Assembly (NCBI GenBank): GCA_900468535.1
Contig: UBTY01000031.1
Span: 75,347-119,364 of the forward strand
Source of the DNA: Hyphomicrobiales bacterium
Lineage (GTDB): Bacteria > Pseudomonadota > Alphaproteobacteria > Rhizobiales > Rhizobiaceae
DNA length: 44,018 nucleotides
Reading direction: 5' to 3'
The stretch's first letter is position 1. The number at the start of each line of letters is the position of its first letter. The translations under genes were made by a program, and so were the position numbers. Below the pieces are notes generated by a model that did not search any database, was not told the DNA's origin, and saw only the letters and a list, made by a program, of their open reading frames with translations. Of this stretch, positions 1 to 9,239 are shown piece after piece.

Positions 1-1929
1 GATCTGTTCCGCCGGCAAGGGCGTCCCGTGGTTCAGCTCTGCCAGCAGGCGCGAGATCACCTCGACGTTGCGCGGCTCCTTGTAGAATTCCACTATCGCG
101 CGGGCAACGATCTCACCAATGCCTTCGATGGCATTGAGATCATTCCAGGCATCGCCTGACAGCGGCGCAGCGGCTTCCATCGCTGCGCCGAAGTCTGCAT
201 AGGTGCCGTAGGATCGTGCCAGCAGCTTCGCCGTCGTCTCGCCGATGTGGCGGATGCCGAGCGCGTAGATGAACCGGTGCAGCGCGATGCTGCGCCGTTC
301 GTTGATCGCAGCATAAAGCTTGCCGACGCTCACCCGGCCGAAGCCCTCGATGTTTTCGAGCTTCGTAAGCGAGGCGGCCTGCCGTTTCTCTAGCGTGAAA
401 ATGTCAGGTGCCGTGCGGATCTGCAGCGCCGGATCCTCGCTCTCGAAGAAGAAGTCGACCTGCTTCGATCCGAGGCCCTCGATATCAAAGGCGTTGCGCG
501 AGACGAAGTGCTTCAGGTGCTCGGTGGCCTGCGCGCGGCAGATGAAACCGCCGGTGCAGCGCGTGACCGAATCGAGCTTGCCGGTTTTCTCGTTCTTTTC
601 CCGAACCGCATGGCTGCCGCAGACCGGGCATTTCTGCGGGAAATCATAGCGGACCGCATCTGCCGGTCGCTTCTCCATGACAACGTCGAGCACCTGCGGA
701 ATCACATCCCCTGCCCGCTGCACGATCACCGTGTCGCCGATCCGGATATCGTGCCCCTCCTCACGAATGCGCTCGCCCGAATTGCCGATGCCTTCGATGT
801 AGTCCGCGTTATGCAGCGTTGCATTGGTTACGACGACGCCGCCGACCGTAATTGGCGTCAGCCGCGCTACCGGCGTCAGCGCGCCGGTGCGGCCAACCTG
901 GATATCGATATTCTCGACGGTGGTAAAAGCCTGCTCTGCCGGGAATTTGTGCGCCGTCGCCCAGCGAGGGCTGCGCGAACGGAAACCGAGACGCTGCTGC
1001 AATTCCAGGCTATCGACCTTGTAGACGACACCGTCGATGTCATAGTCGAGATCCGGCCGCTTGAGGCCGATCTCATCGTAGTGAGCCAGGATATCGGTGA
1101 CCGAATTCAGCCGCTTCATCAGCGGATTGACCGGGAAACCCCATTCCTTGAAGGTCTGCACCATGTCGAACTGGGTCTTCGGCAGATCATTCGGCTCCGA
1201 AATCTCGCCCCAGGCATAGGCGAAGAACCTGAGCTTGCGGCTGGCTGTCACCTTGGCGTCGAGCTGGCGGAGCGATCCGGCCGCCGTATTGCGCGGGTTG
1301 ACGTAGGTCTGCTTGCCTTCCGCTTCCATCTGCCTGTTCAGGGCCATGAAGTCGCTCTTGGCCATATAGACTTCGCCGCGCACCTCAACGACATCGGGCA
1401 CGCCGGCAGGCAGCGTCTGCGGGATTTCCTTGATCGTGCGGATGTTGGCCGTGACGTTCTCGCCCGTCGTGCCGTCGCCTCGCGTAGCGGCACTCACCAT
1501 CTTCCCGTTCTCGTAGCGGATCGACATGGAGAGGCCATCGATCTTCGGCTCGGCCGTAAAGGCGATGGATTGATCCGGCAGACGACCGAGGAAGCGATAG
1601 ACGCTTGCCACGAAGTCCTGCACATCCTCCTGCGAAAACGTATTGTCGAGCGACAGCATCGGCCGCGCGTGCACGACGGGTGCGAAGGTTTCCGAAGGCG
1701 CCGCACCGACGCGCCGCGACGGGCTGTCCTCGCGAATGAGCTCCGGAAACCGCGCTTCGATCGCGTCGTTTCGCCGTTTCAGCCCATCGTATTCCGCGTC
1801 CGAAATCGCCGGACGATCCTCGCCGTGATAAAGCTCGTCGTTGCGGGCGATCTCCTTGGCGAGCCGCCCAAGCTCGGCGGCAGCATCTTCGATCGTCAGG
1901 GCATCAACGGCTATGGCTTCGGTCGACAT
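1..1929 (-). CDS. ligA: NAD-dependent DNA ligase LigA (3' end outside window)
   Basis: Seals nicks in duplex DNA using NAD+, joining Okazaki fragments and repair patches in the cytoplasm. The reading frame runs from an ATG at 1929 to the left edge, giving about 643 codons; family members are around 700-720 residues, so only the C-terminal BRCT region should be missing. Visible features are the adenylation motif KIDG with the nucleotide-accepting lysine at residue 129, and further on a four-cysteine zinc finger (CPVCG followed by a C-x(5)-C pair) at roughly residues 430-460. The following stretch fits the helix-hairpin-helix repeats. It lies downstream of recN with about 108 bases between them, so it may be co-transcribed with bamD-recN or have its own promoter. 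The identification is secure; the operon assignment is inferred. Confidence 0.95.
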   Translation of the reverse strand, partial: MSTEAIAVDALTIEDAAAELGRLAKEIARNDELYHGEDRPAISDAEYDGLKRRNDAIEARFPELIREDSPSRRVGAAPSETFAPVVHARPMLSLDNTFSQEDVQDFVASVYRFLGRLPDQSIAFTAEPKIDGLSMSIRYENGKMVSAATRGDGTTGENVTANIRTIKEIPQTLPAGVPDVVEVRGEVYMAKSDFMALNRQMEAEGKQTYVNPRNTAAGSLRQLDAKVTASRKLRFFAYAWGEISEPNDLPKTQFDMVQTFKEWGFPVNPLMKRLNSVTDILAHYDEIGLKRPDLDYDIDGVVYKVDSLELQQRLGFRSRSPRWATAHKFPAEQAFTTVENIDIQVGRTGALTPVARLTPITVGGVVVTNATLHNADYIEGIGNSGERIREEGHDIRIGDTVIVQRAGDVIPQVLDVVMEKRPADAVRYDFPQKCPVCGSHAVREKNEKTGKLDSVTRCTGGFICRAQATEHLKHFVSRNAFDIEGLGSKQVDFFFESEDPALQIRTAPDIFTLEKRQAASLTKLENIEGFGRVSVGKLYAAINERRSIALHRFIYALGIRHIGETTAKLLARSYGTYADFGAAMEAAAPLSGDAWNDLNAIEGIGEIVARAIVEFYKEPRNVEVISRLLAELNHGTPLPAEQI

Positions 1930-2037
1930 ACGGCTCTCGCTCCACGGAATCTGGAGTCGTTTTAGAGCAAAATCGATGGATTGAAAGAGAGCGAGACGTC
2001 TTCTCCAACGCCTCTCCCCAATTCGGCGGCTGCGAAA

Positions 2038-3711
2038 TCAGCCGTTCCCGGCCAGAAGCCGCGCAGCCGCAGCCCTCGCCTCTTCGGTCACCGAGGCACC
2101 CGCAAGCATACGGGCGATTTCTTCGGTGCGATCGCCGGGCGCCATCGTCGCGACGCGCGTGGCGATCTTCTCGGAGCCTTCGCCGGCCGGGCCCTTCGAG
2201 ATTAGAAGGTGCGTTGCCGCCCGTGCGGCCACCTGCGGTGCATGCGTGACCGAGAGCACCTGCACGCGATCGGAAAGCCGCTTCAGGCGCTGCCCGATCG
2301 CATCCGCGACAGCACCGCCGACACCGGTGTCGATTTCGTCGAAAACCAACGTCGGTGCGGAGCCGCGATCGGCGAGCGCCACCTTCAGGGCAAGCAGGAA
2401 TCGCGAAAGCTCGCCGCCCGATGCCACCTTCATGATCGAACCCGGACGCGTGCCGGGGTTGGTCTGGACGTGGAACTCCACCACGTCGATACCTTCGGAG
2501 GTCGCGTCCTCGGGGTTGGTGGTGATCTCCACCATGAACCGCGCGCGTTCGAGCTTCAGCGCCGGCAGCTCCGCCATGACGGCAGCCGCAAGGGCGTCGC
2601 CCGCGTGATGCCGCTTGTCGGAAAGCGTGCGCGCCGCAGCGTCGTAGTTTGCCTTGGCAACGCCGACCTCGGCCTGAAGCTTGGCAAGTTTTTCTTCGCC
2701 AGCATCGACATCGGCAAGATCGTTGATCATGCGGACGGCCAGCGCCGGCAGCTCGGTAACGGGAACCGAGTATTTGCGGGAAGCCGCGCGGAGGGCGAAC
2801 AGACGCTCTTCGACGCGCTCGAGTTCCTTAGGATCGTATTCCGTCTTCCTGAGCGCCGCCTCGACTTCCATCTGGGCGTTGGAGAGCTGGCCCAGGGCCG
2901 CGTCCAGAAGCGCAACCGTATCTTCCAACAAGCCCGGAGCCTCGTGGCTCTTGCGCTCCAGCCTGCGCACCAGCGAGGCAATGTGCGGCACGGGAGATGC
3001 ATTGCCGTTGAGGAACTCGGAAGCTTCGGCGATGTCGCCGGCGATTCGCTCGGCTTTCATCATCTTCTGGCGGCGTTCGGCAAGCTCGTCTTCCTCGCCG
3101 TCCTGTGGCGCCAGCTTTTCGAGCTCCTCGACGGAAGACCGTAGATAATCCGCCTCTCGGGCAGCATTCTCCACCTTCTCGCGTTGCTTCTTCAGCGTCC
3201 GCTCGGTGTCTCGCCAGATCCGGTAGAGGTTTGAAACGGCTGCAGCGTCGTCGTTGGCGCCTGCGAAAGCATCGAGCAGAATCCGATGCGCATGTGCATC
3301 GACCAGGGCTCGGTCATCGTGCTGGCCATGGATTTCGACCAGCATCTGGCCGACTTGGCGCATCAGCTGGACACTGAGCGGCTGGTCGTTGACATAGGCC
3401 TTGGTGCGCCCGTCCGAATTCTGCACGCGACGGAAGATGAGATCGCCGTCATCGTCGATGCCGTTTTCGCGCAGCAGCTTGCGAGCGCTGTGCTCCGGGC
3501 CGACATCGAAGACAGCCGTCACCTGCCCCTTGTCTTCGCCATGGCGAACAAGGCCGCCGTCTCCTCGCCCGCCAAGGGCAAGCGAGAGGCTATCGAGCAG
3601 GATGGATTTGCCGGCGCCGGTCTCGCCTGTCAGCACAGAGAGGCCGGTCTCGAAGGCAAGATCCAGCCGCTCGATCAAAACGATATCGCGGATCGAAAGC
3701 TGGATCAGCAT
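2038..3711 (-). CDS. recN: DNA repair protein RecN
   Basis: SMC-like ATPase that acts early in recombinational repair of double-strand breaks. The 557-residue product has a Walker A motif (GETGAGKS) near residue 30, a long central coiled-coil region rich in Glu, Arg and Ala, an ABC-type signature (SGGELSRF) and a Walker B (LVFDEIDTGVGG) in the last third, the split-ATPase layout of this family. The frame is open further upstream, but the ATG at 3711 (product begins MLIQLSIRD) matches the usual RecN N-terminus. This start lies 5 bases after the bamD stop codon, so the two genes are probably one transcript. The pairing of bamD with recN and ligA is, from memory, common in Rhizobiales. Nothing looks damaged. 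Confidence 0.95.
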   Translation of the reverse strand: MLIQLSIRDIVLIERLDLAFETGLSVLTGETGAGKSILLDSLSLALGGRGDGGLVRHGEDKGQVTAVFDVGPEHSARKLLRENGIDDDGDLIFRRVQNSDGRTKAYVNDQPLSVQLMRQVGQMLVEIHGQHDDRALVDAHAHRILLDAFAGANDDAAAVSNLYRIWRDTERTLKKQREKVENAAREADYLRSSVEELEKLAPQDGEEDELAERRQKMMKAERIAGDIAEASEFLNGNASPVPHIASLVRRLERKSHEAPGLLEDTVALLDAALGQLSNAQMEVEAALRKTEYDPKELERVEERLFALRAASRKYSVPVTELPALAVRMINDLADVDAGEEKLAKLQAEVGVAKANYDAAARTLSDKRHHAGDALAAAVMAELPALKLERARFMVEITTNPEDATSEGIDVVEFHVQTNPGTRPGSIMKVASGGELSRFLLALKVALADRGSAPTLVFDEIDTGVGGAVADAIGQRLKRLSDRVQVLSVTHAPQVAARAATHLLISKGPAGEGSEKIATRVATMAPGDRTEEIARMLAGASVTEEARAAAARLLAGNG

Positions 3712-3716
3712 TGGTC

Positions 3717-4562
3717 TTAGGAACCGAGCAGGAGTTTCTTGCCTGCAGCAGCAATCCACGAGCCCGGGTTTTCACGCGGCTCGGTGCCACCGTTCTTCAG
3801 GAGCTTGTAGGAGTCTGCGTACCACTGGCTATCAGGATAGTTGTGGCCGAGAACAGCCGCTGCAGTCTGCGCTTCCTCGACGATGCCCATTGCGTAATAG
3901 GCTTCGACCAGACGCGCCAGCGCTTCTTCGATCTGATTCGTGCTCGGATACTTCTCGACGACGTTCCGGAAGCGCGAGATCGCTGCAAGGTATTCCTTGC
4001 GCTCCATATAGTAACGCCCGATCTGCATTTCCTTGCCGGCAAGCTGGTCGCGGGCGAAGCGAATCTTTGCCTGCGCGTCGTCGACATATTCCGAATCCGG
4101 ATAGTTATCGATCACGGCCTGCATCGCTTCGACAGTTTTTGCCGCCGCGCGCTGGTCCTGCGTCACGTCAACGATCTGCTTGGAATAGCTGAGACCGATA
4201 AGGTACTGCACGTAGGGCGCATCCTTCGACTTCGGATACTGCGCCATGTAGCGGTTGCCGGATGCGAGCGCATCGTCGAGACGACCCTGGCGGTATTTGA
4301 CGAAGGTGCTCATGACGAGCGCCTTGCGCGCCCATTCGGAGAACGGGTTCTCACGGTCGATGGCGTCGAACTTGCGCGCCGCCTCGGCCATGTTGCCGGC
4401 CTTCATGTTGGCGAGGCCCTGATTGTAGAGAACATCCGGCGGATCGTTTTCGAGGCCGAGCTTGGTGATGTCGATGTCTGGGTCCGACTGGCATCCGGAA
4501 ATTAAGGCACCTGCGCTCAGCACCAAGAGCGATGCGAACAAAGCGCGCGCTGTCTTCATCAT
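3717..4562 (-). CDS. bamD: Outer-membrane assembly lipoprotein BamD
   Basis: Essential lipoprotein subunit of the BAM complex, which folds beta-barrel proteins into the outer membrane. The 281-residue product begins with two Met codons, a short basic segment and a hydrophobic stretch ending in a lipobox (LISGC) with Cys24 as the lipidation site. The rest is a series of TPR-like helical repeats with the family's YYxxxxY/A spacing (for example NYPDSEYVDDAQ, KYPSTNQIEEALARL). The frame is open 48 bases further upstream, but the ATG pair at 4562/4559 has AGGG about 8 bases before it and gives a proper signal peptide. Its own promoter must lie in the 250-base gap before the lpxC terminator. The recN start follows 5 bases after its stop. 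Confidence 0.93.
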   Translation of the reverse strand: MMKTARALFASLLVLSAGALISGCQSDPDIDITKLGLENDPPDVLYNQGLANMKAGNMAEAARKFDAIDRENPFSEWARKALVMSTFVKYRQGRLDDALASGNRYMAQYPKSKDAPYVQYLIGLSYSKQIVDVTQDQRAAAKTVEAMQAVIDNYPDSEYVDDAQAKIRFARDQLAGKEMQIGRYYMERKEYLAAISRFRNVVEKYPSTNQIEEALARLVEAYYAMGIVEEAQTAAAVLGHNYPDSQWYADSYKLLKNGGTEPRENPGSWIAAAGKKLLLGS

Positions 4563-4809
4563 ACTTTCAGACCCTGCATAACCCATCGGAACTTTCCCAA
4601 CCGCCGCCATCCCTCAACGGCAGCCACGCCTTGCTGGCGTTTCTAGCCACAAATGCATGGCCAGAGCAACGCAATGATGATGCATTAACGCATTTTTGTG
4701 GCGGCGCAGGTCATAATCTCCCCTTTTGCCTCCACAAACGGCAGATATGTTGCCGCTAAACCTCTGCTGCCAAACGCCTATCGGGAATCGCTAGCAGGCT
4801 GTTCCACAT
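4563..4809. other. Intergenic region upstream of bamD
   Basis: This 247-base gap separates the lpxC terminator from bamD and should hold the promoter of the bamD-recN-ligA unit. The only visible structure is an imperfect dyad around 4680-4695 (ATGC, ATTAAC, GCAT) followed by a short T run on the plus strand. I see no convincing -35/-10 pair and no ORF with a credible ribosome binding site. Confidence 0.4.
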
Positions 4810-4837
4810 AAAGAAAACCGCCCCCAAAAGGAGGCGG
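4810..4837 (-). terminator. Rho-independent terminator after lpxC
   Basis: Read on the minus strand, CCGCCTCC and GGGGGCGG form an 8-bp stem (one G-U pair) around a four-T loop, followed directly by TTTTCTTT. It starts 26 bases past the lpxC stop and fits an intrinsic terminator separating lpxC from bamD. Confidence 0.85.
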
Positions 4838-4862
4838 CCCTGGCCTGAAATTGCGATGGAGG

Positions 4863-5819
4863 TCATGCCGACCAGGGAGCAAATTCCGGTGCGTTGACCC
4901 GGATGAAATCGCGGGGAGCAACGCGCTGGCGAGGCGCAGACGTCTCGACCACTTCATAGGCGGTCGGATCGCTGAGCAACGCCTTGAGAGCATTGGCATT
5001 CATCTTGTGGCCGCCACGGTAGGAGCGGTAGCAACCGATGAAAGGTGCACCGGCAAGAGCCAGGTCGCCGACGGCATCGAGCGCCTTGTGGCGTACGAAT
5101 TCGTCCTTGGCGTAACGCAGGCCCTCGACGTTGATGACAGTGTTGTCGTCGGAGATGACGACGGAGTTCTCGAGCGACGAACCGAGCGCGTGACCAGAGG
5201 CCCACAGGCGCTCGACGTCGCGCATGAAGCCGAATGTACGGGCCCGGGACAGCTCAGCCTTGAAGGTCGCTGCGGTGATATCGCCTTCCCACTTCTGGCG
5301 TCCGATCAGCGGGCAATCGAAATCGATCTCGACTTCGAAGCGCATGCCGTCATACGGGCGAAACTCGCTCCACGAACCGCCGTGCTCGATGCGAACCGGC
5401 TTGGTAATGCGGATGTAGCGGCGCTTGACGCCGAGAGACACGAGACCGACCTGCTCGACTGCTTCTATGAACGGCATCGAGCTGCCATCCATGATCGGCA
5501 TTTCAGCGCCGTGCACCTCGATCAGAACGTTGTCGAGACCAAGCGCGTAGACTGCAGCCATGACATGCTCGATCGTCGCGACGGAGCGCGCCGGCGAGAA
5601 GCCAAGAACAGTGCAGAGATCCGTATTGCCGACCTGCGAGGAAACGGCGCGATATTCAGAAACTTCGCCGTTCTCGTGCATGCGGTTGAACACAACGCCC
5701 GTGTCGGCTTCCGCGGGGTTGAAGGTGATCGAAACGTCAGCACCGGAATGAACGCCGATCCCGGAAAGCGAGACCGGGCGCGATACCGTCGTTTGAAAAC
5801 CCAACATGCCAATAACCAT
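4863..5819 (-). CDS. lpxC: UDP-3-O-acyl-N-acetylglucosamine deacetylase LpxC
   Basis: Zinc enzyme catalysing the committed step of lipid A synthesis, deacetylation of UDP-3-O-acyl-GlcNAc. The 318-residue product starts at an ATG at 5819 with AAAGG 8 bases upstream. The metal-site residues are visible: H85 in TIEHVMAA, H244 and D248 in HKALDAVGDL, and the later catalytic H271 in YRGGHKMN. The N-terminal LGFQTTV segment is typical. Its place just after ftsZ is the classic proteobacterial arrangement. Here a hairpin separates it from ftsZ and another follows it, so it probably has its own promoter in the 240 bases at 5820-6057. Confidence 0.97.
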   Translation of the reverse strand: MVIGMLGFQTTVSRPVSLSGIGVHSGADVSITFNPAEADTGVVFNRMHENGEVSEYRAVSSQVGNTDLCTVLGFSPARSVATIEHVMAAVYALGLDNVLIEVHGAEMPIMDGSSMPFIEAVEQVGLVSLGVKRRYIRITKPVRIEHGGSWSEFRPYDGMRFEVEIDFDCPLIGRQKWEGDITAATFKAELSRARTFGFMRDVERLWASGHALGSSLENSVVISDDNTVINVEGLRYAKDEFVRHKALDAVGDLALAGAPFIGCYRSYRGGHKMNANALKALLSDPTAYEVVETSAPRQRVAPRDFIRVNAPEFAPWSA

Positions 5820-6057
5820 AAATCTTGCCTTTATTGTCCCCGACGGTTGCTCCGACCTATATGCCGATAGTTGCTCGCCGAGCTCATTTCACTCCGTCCA
5901 GGTTCAGCCGCAAGGCGTACGAAGACGGTTCCTTGAGCCCATACATACGTGCGGTGGGGCCGCAATCCAAATCACTGTTTCTTTCGCTTTGTTACGAAAG
6001 CATGCGTTTGAAATAAAAGAGCAATTTGCCTGGTTTCCGATGTCCGGAAACAGGAAT

Positions 6058-6079
6058 GCCCGGGGGTGTTCCCCCGGGC
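6058..6079 (-). terminator. Hairpin terminator between ftsZ and lpxC
   Basis: A perfect 9-bp stem (GCCCGGGGG / CCCCCGGGC) with a four-base loop starts 26 bases after the ftsZ stop. On the minus strand it is followed by ATTCCTGTTT, only moderately T-rich; on the plus strand by CTTTTCG. It is best read as the end of the ddl-ftsQAZ transcript, though termination may be partial. Confidence 0.75.
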
Positions 6080-6105
6080 CTTTTCGTGGCGATTCTCTGT
6101 TTGCG

Positions 6106-7851
6106 TCAGTTCGACTGACGGCGCAGGAAGGCAGGAATTTCGAGCTGATCGTCTTCCTGCATCATGCGTGCCTGCGGAACGCTGCGGCCCTGATCGTCCA
6201 GGTTTCCGCGGCGCGGCGCATAGAGGCTCGCCTCAGGAGAAAGCGGACGGCGCTGCTGCGACGCGGCGGCCGGAGCCGACGTCATCTCGGGAGCGACTTC
6301 TTCTTCCCGACGACCGAGAGAGTTCGTGATCCGCTTGAGGAGTCCCATCGGGCCGCGATCTTCGTGAGCATGCGACGGTGCCGCAGGCTGCGTGCGATGG
6401 TCGATTTCGGCCTGAACGACCGGCGGGAAATCCTCGACCTTCGGCATGCGCATGGACGGCTGCGGCGCAACGTGCTGCTGCATGACGGGAGCAGGCTGCT
6501 GCATGACCGGCGCCGGCTGGCTCATGATCGGCTGCGGAACCTGCTGCTGCATGACCGGAGCGTGAACCGGAGCGGCCTGGACCGGTGCCGGACGGATGAC
6601 CGGAGCGGCTTCAGGAGCTGCGAAGATCTTGCTCTGCGGACGGAACGTTTCCTGCTGAACAGGCTGCTGTACAGGTGCGGCGACGCGCGGCTGATGAATC
6701 TCGAGTTCGCGTTCCATTTCGGCTTCCGCCATACGAATGGTCTGTGCGATCGGATCGACGGCCTTGGGTGCCTGCTGCATGACAGGAGCAGGCTGAACTG
6801 CGGCCGGCGCCGGAGCAACGGCCGCGGAAGGACGGATCATCGGCTTTGCAGCAGGCTGAAACGTCTTGCCGGCGTCCTGGTTCATCGCACGGTCGATGCC
6901 GGTGGCAACGACGGAAACGCGGATGATGCCTTCGAGCGATTCGTCGAACGTCGCGCCGAGGATGATGTTCGCATCCGGATCGACTTCTTCGCGGATACGG
7001 GTCGCAGCTTCGTCGACTTCGAAGAGGGTGAGGTCGCGACCACCGGTGATGGAGATCAGCAGGCCCTGTGCGCCCTTCATCGAGGTTTCGTCGAGCAGCG
7101 GGTTTGCGATGGCGGCTTCAGCAGCCTGCATCGCGCGGCCCTGGCCGGAAGCCTCGCCGGTACCCATCATCGCACGGCCCATTTCGCGCATGACCGAACG
7201 AACGTCAGCGAAGTCGAGGTTGATGAGACCTTCCTTCACCATCAGGTCGGTGATGCAGGCAACGCCCGAATAGAGAACCTGGTCTGCCATCGCGAACGCA
7301 TCCGCGAAGGTGGTCTTGTCGTTGGCGATGCGGAAAAGGTTCTGGTTCGGAATGACGATCAGCGTGTCGACCGACTTCTGCAGCTCCTGAATACCAGCTT
7401 CAGCCAGACGCATACGGCGACCGCCTTCGAAGTGGAACGGCTTGGTCACGACGCCAACCGTCAGGATGCCCTTGTTGCGAGCAGCCTGGGCGACAACCGG
7501 AGCAGCACCGGTGCCGGTGCCGCCGCCCATGCCGGCGGTGACGAAGCACATGTGCGTTCCCTGCAGGTGATCGACGATCTCGTCGATGCACTCTTCAGCG
7601 GCTGCGCGGCCGACTTCCGGCTGCGAGCCGGCACCGAGACCTTCAGTGACGTTGGCGCCGAGCTGAATGATGCGTTCAGCCTTGGTCATCGTCAGGGCCT
7701 GGGCATCCGTATTGGCAACGACGAAGTCGACGCCCTGGAGGCCCGCGGAGATCATGTTGTTGACAGCGTTGCCGCCGCCGCCGCCGACACCGAACACGGT
7801 GATACGCGGCTTAAGCTCAGTGATATCCGGCTTTTGCAGCTTGATAGTCAT
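6106..7851 (-). CDS. ftsZ: Cell division GTPase FtsZ (long-linker form)
   Basis: Tubulin-like GTPase that polymerises into the Z ring at the division site. The 581-residue product has the nucleotide-binding glycine loop GMGGGTGTG at 107-115, the T7 loop NLDFAD at 211-216, and a C-terminal conserved peptide (EIPAFLRRQ) that docks to FtsA and other partners. Between the globular domain (to about 320) and the tail lies an unusually long linker of roughly 240 residues rich in Pro, Gln, Ala and Val, with repeated APVMQQ units. This length is typical of the main rhizobial FtsZ rather than the short second copy known in Sinorhizobium. The ATG at 7851 has AAGGA 8 bases upstream and lies 56 bases after ftsA. 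A dedicated ftsZ promoter inside ftsA is possible but not seen. Confidence 0.98.
   Translation of the reverse strand: MTIKLQKPDITELKPRITVFGVGGGGGNAVNNMISAGLQGVDFVVANTDAQALTMTKAERIIQLGANVTEGLGAGSQPEVGRAAAEECIDEIVDHLQGTHMCFVTAGMGGGTGTGAAPVVAQAARNKGILTVGVVTKPFHFEGGRRMRLAEAGIQELQKSVDTLIVIPNQNLFRIANDKTTFADAFAMADQVLYSGVACITDLMVKEGLINLDFADVRSVMREMGRAMMGTGEASGQGRAMQAAEAAIANPLLDETSMKGAQGLLISITGGRDLTLFEVDEAATRIREEVDPDANIILGATFDESLEGIIRVSVVATGIDRAMNQDAGKTFQPAAKPMIRPSAAVAPAPAAVQPAPVMQQAPKAVDPIAQTIRMAEAEMERELEIHQPRVAAPVQQPVQQETFRPQSKIFAAPEAAPVIRPAPVQAAPVHAPVMQQQVPQPIMSQPAPVMQQPAPVMQQHVAPQPSMRMPKVEDFPPVVQAEIDHRTQPAAPSHAHEDRGPMGLLKRITNSLGRREEEVAPEMTSAPAAASQQRRPLSPEASLYAPRRGNLDDQGRSVPQARMMQEDDQLEIPAFLRRQSN
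6471..6795 (-). repeat. APVMQQ repeats in the FtsZ linker
   Basis: Within ftsZ the peptide APVMQQ occurs four times, twice back to back as PAPVMQQ PAPVMQQ, encoded by near-identical units reading CTGCTGCATGAC on the plus strand (around 6475, 6497, 6541 and 6772). The linker is low-complexity and probably disordered. Copy number in such units can change by slippage between strains. Confidence 0.8.
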
Positions 7852-7907
7852 GTTACCGTTCCTTCTCTCTATGGCCGCATCGCCACGCCGGCCAATTCAC
7901 TCAATTA

Positions 7908-9239
7908 TCAGAAGCTTTCCTTCAGCCACTGCCCCATCCGGGCAATGCGGCTGGTATTTCCCCCAAGCGACATGAGCAGTCCGCTCTGTGACGCATGTGT
8001 TTCCATGTCCGCGACCTGCGGGTAGATCATCAGGCCGACTGCGGTCGAAAAGGCCGGGCCCTTCGCAGCGGTCGGTAATCCCGACACACCCATCGGACGG
8101 CCGATTCTGACGTTACGGGCCAGAATGCGGCGTGCGACTTCGGCAAGGCCGGTCAGCTGGCTTGCGCCACCCGTCAGCACGACGCGCTTGCCGACGATCG
8201 GGCTGAAGCCCGAGCGCTGGATCCGGTCGCGAATCAATTCCATTGTCTCTTCGATGCGGGCGCTGACAATGCGCGAAACCAGCGCACGCGGCACCTGCGT
8301 CGGCAGATCACGATCGTCTTCGCCGATCGGCGGGATCGAGATCAGCTCGCGCTCATCGGAAGAGTTCGGCATGGCCGAAGCGTGAACCACCTTCAGGCGC
8401 TCCGCGTCTTCGATGCGGGTCGAAAGACCGCGCGCCAGATCGGTCGTCACATGATGACCGCCAAGGCTGACGGCATCCGTGTGCACCAGCTTGCCTTCGG
8501 CAAAGACCGAGATCGTCGTCGTGCCGCCACCCATGTCGATTGCAGCACAACCCAGTTCGACTTCATCGTCGACGAGAGCGGCAAGACCGGAAGCGTAAGG
8601 CGTCGCCACGATACCCTCGACCGAGAGATGCGCGCGATTGACGCTGAGCTCGAGATTCTTGAGCGCCGTACGCTCTGCTGTCACGACATGCATGTCGACG
8701 CCGAGGACGTCACCATACATGGACAACGGATCGCGGATGCCGCGCTCGCCATCCAGCGAGAAGCCGGTGGCCAGTGAATGAAGGACCGCGCGGTCCTGGC
8801 GCAGAGACTGCTGGCATGCCGCGGCAAGAACCTTCTTCAGGTCGTTCAGTTCGACTTCCTGACCACCGAGGTCGATGGTCGCGGTATAGATATCGCTGGT
8901 GAGACGACCGGCCGTTACGTTGACGATCAGGCTCTCGACGGTAAGCCCGGCCATACGTTCGGCAGCATCGACGGCGAGACGGATAACGCTCTCCAAAGCA
9001 TCGAGGTCCGAGATCGCTCCGGTCTTGATACCGCGCGAACGCTGGTGGCCGATGCCGATGATTTCGATGTTGTGTGTGCGACCCGGCAGAACCTGGCTCT
9101 CTTCGCGAGGCGTCAGGCGCCCGATCATGCAGACGACTTTCGTCGATCCGATATCAAGCACCGAAACGACATGCGACCGCTTCGACGAAAGCGGCTTCAG
9201 GCGCGGCAATCCGAAATGGGATGAACCGAACAAGCTCAT
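7908..9239 (-). CDS. ftsA: Cell division protein FtsA
   Basis: Actin-like ATPase that tethers FtsZ filaments to the inner membrane and recruits later division proteins. The 443-residue product has the phosphate-1 motif DIGSTKVVCMIG, the 1C domain, the conserved AIDMGGGTTTISVF phosphate-2 motif, and ends in an amphipathic tail (IARMGQWLKESF) that fits the FtsA membrane-targeting helix. The ATG at 9239 overlaps the ftsQ stop as ATGA, so the two are translationally coupled. It carries a roughly 20-residue basic N-terminal extension before the actin fold. Confidence 0.97.
   Translation of the reverse strand: MSLFGSSHFGLPRLKPLSSKRSHVVSVLDIGSTKVVCMIGRLTPREESQVLPGRTHNIEIIGIGHQRSRGIKTGAISDLDALESVIRLAVDAAERMAGLTVESLIVNVTAGRLTSDIYTATIDLGGQEVELNDLKKVLAAACQQSLRQDRAVLHSLATGFSLDGERGIRDPLSMYGDVLGVDMHVVTAERTALKNLELSVNRAHLSVEGIVATPYASGLAALVDDEVELGCAAIDMGGGTTTISVFAEGKLVHTDAVSLGGHHVTTDLARGLSTRIEDAERLKVVHASAMPNSSDERELISIPPIGEDDRDLPTQVPRALVSRIVSARIEETMELIRDRIQRSGFSPIVGKRVVLTGGASQLTGLAEVARRILARNVRIGRPMGVSGLPTAAKGPAFSTAVGLMIYPQVADMETHASQSGLLMSLGGNTSRIARMGQWLKESF

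Noticed and set aside
508..1965. A 485-codon plus-strand frame opposite ligA, and similar long frames opposite recN, ftsZ, murG and others.
   Set aside because: High-GC codon bias leaves antisense frames open. The products are rich in Arg, His and Asp, with no recognisable domain and no ribosome binding sites, while the opposite strand holds clear conserved genes.
4680..4696. ATGCATTAACGCAT followed by T residues as a terminator.
   Set aside because: The stem is only 4-5 bp and AT-rich, and the lpxC terminator at 4810-4837 already serves the upstream gene.
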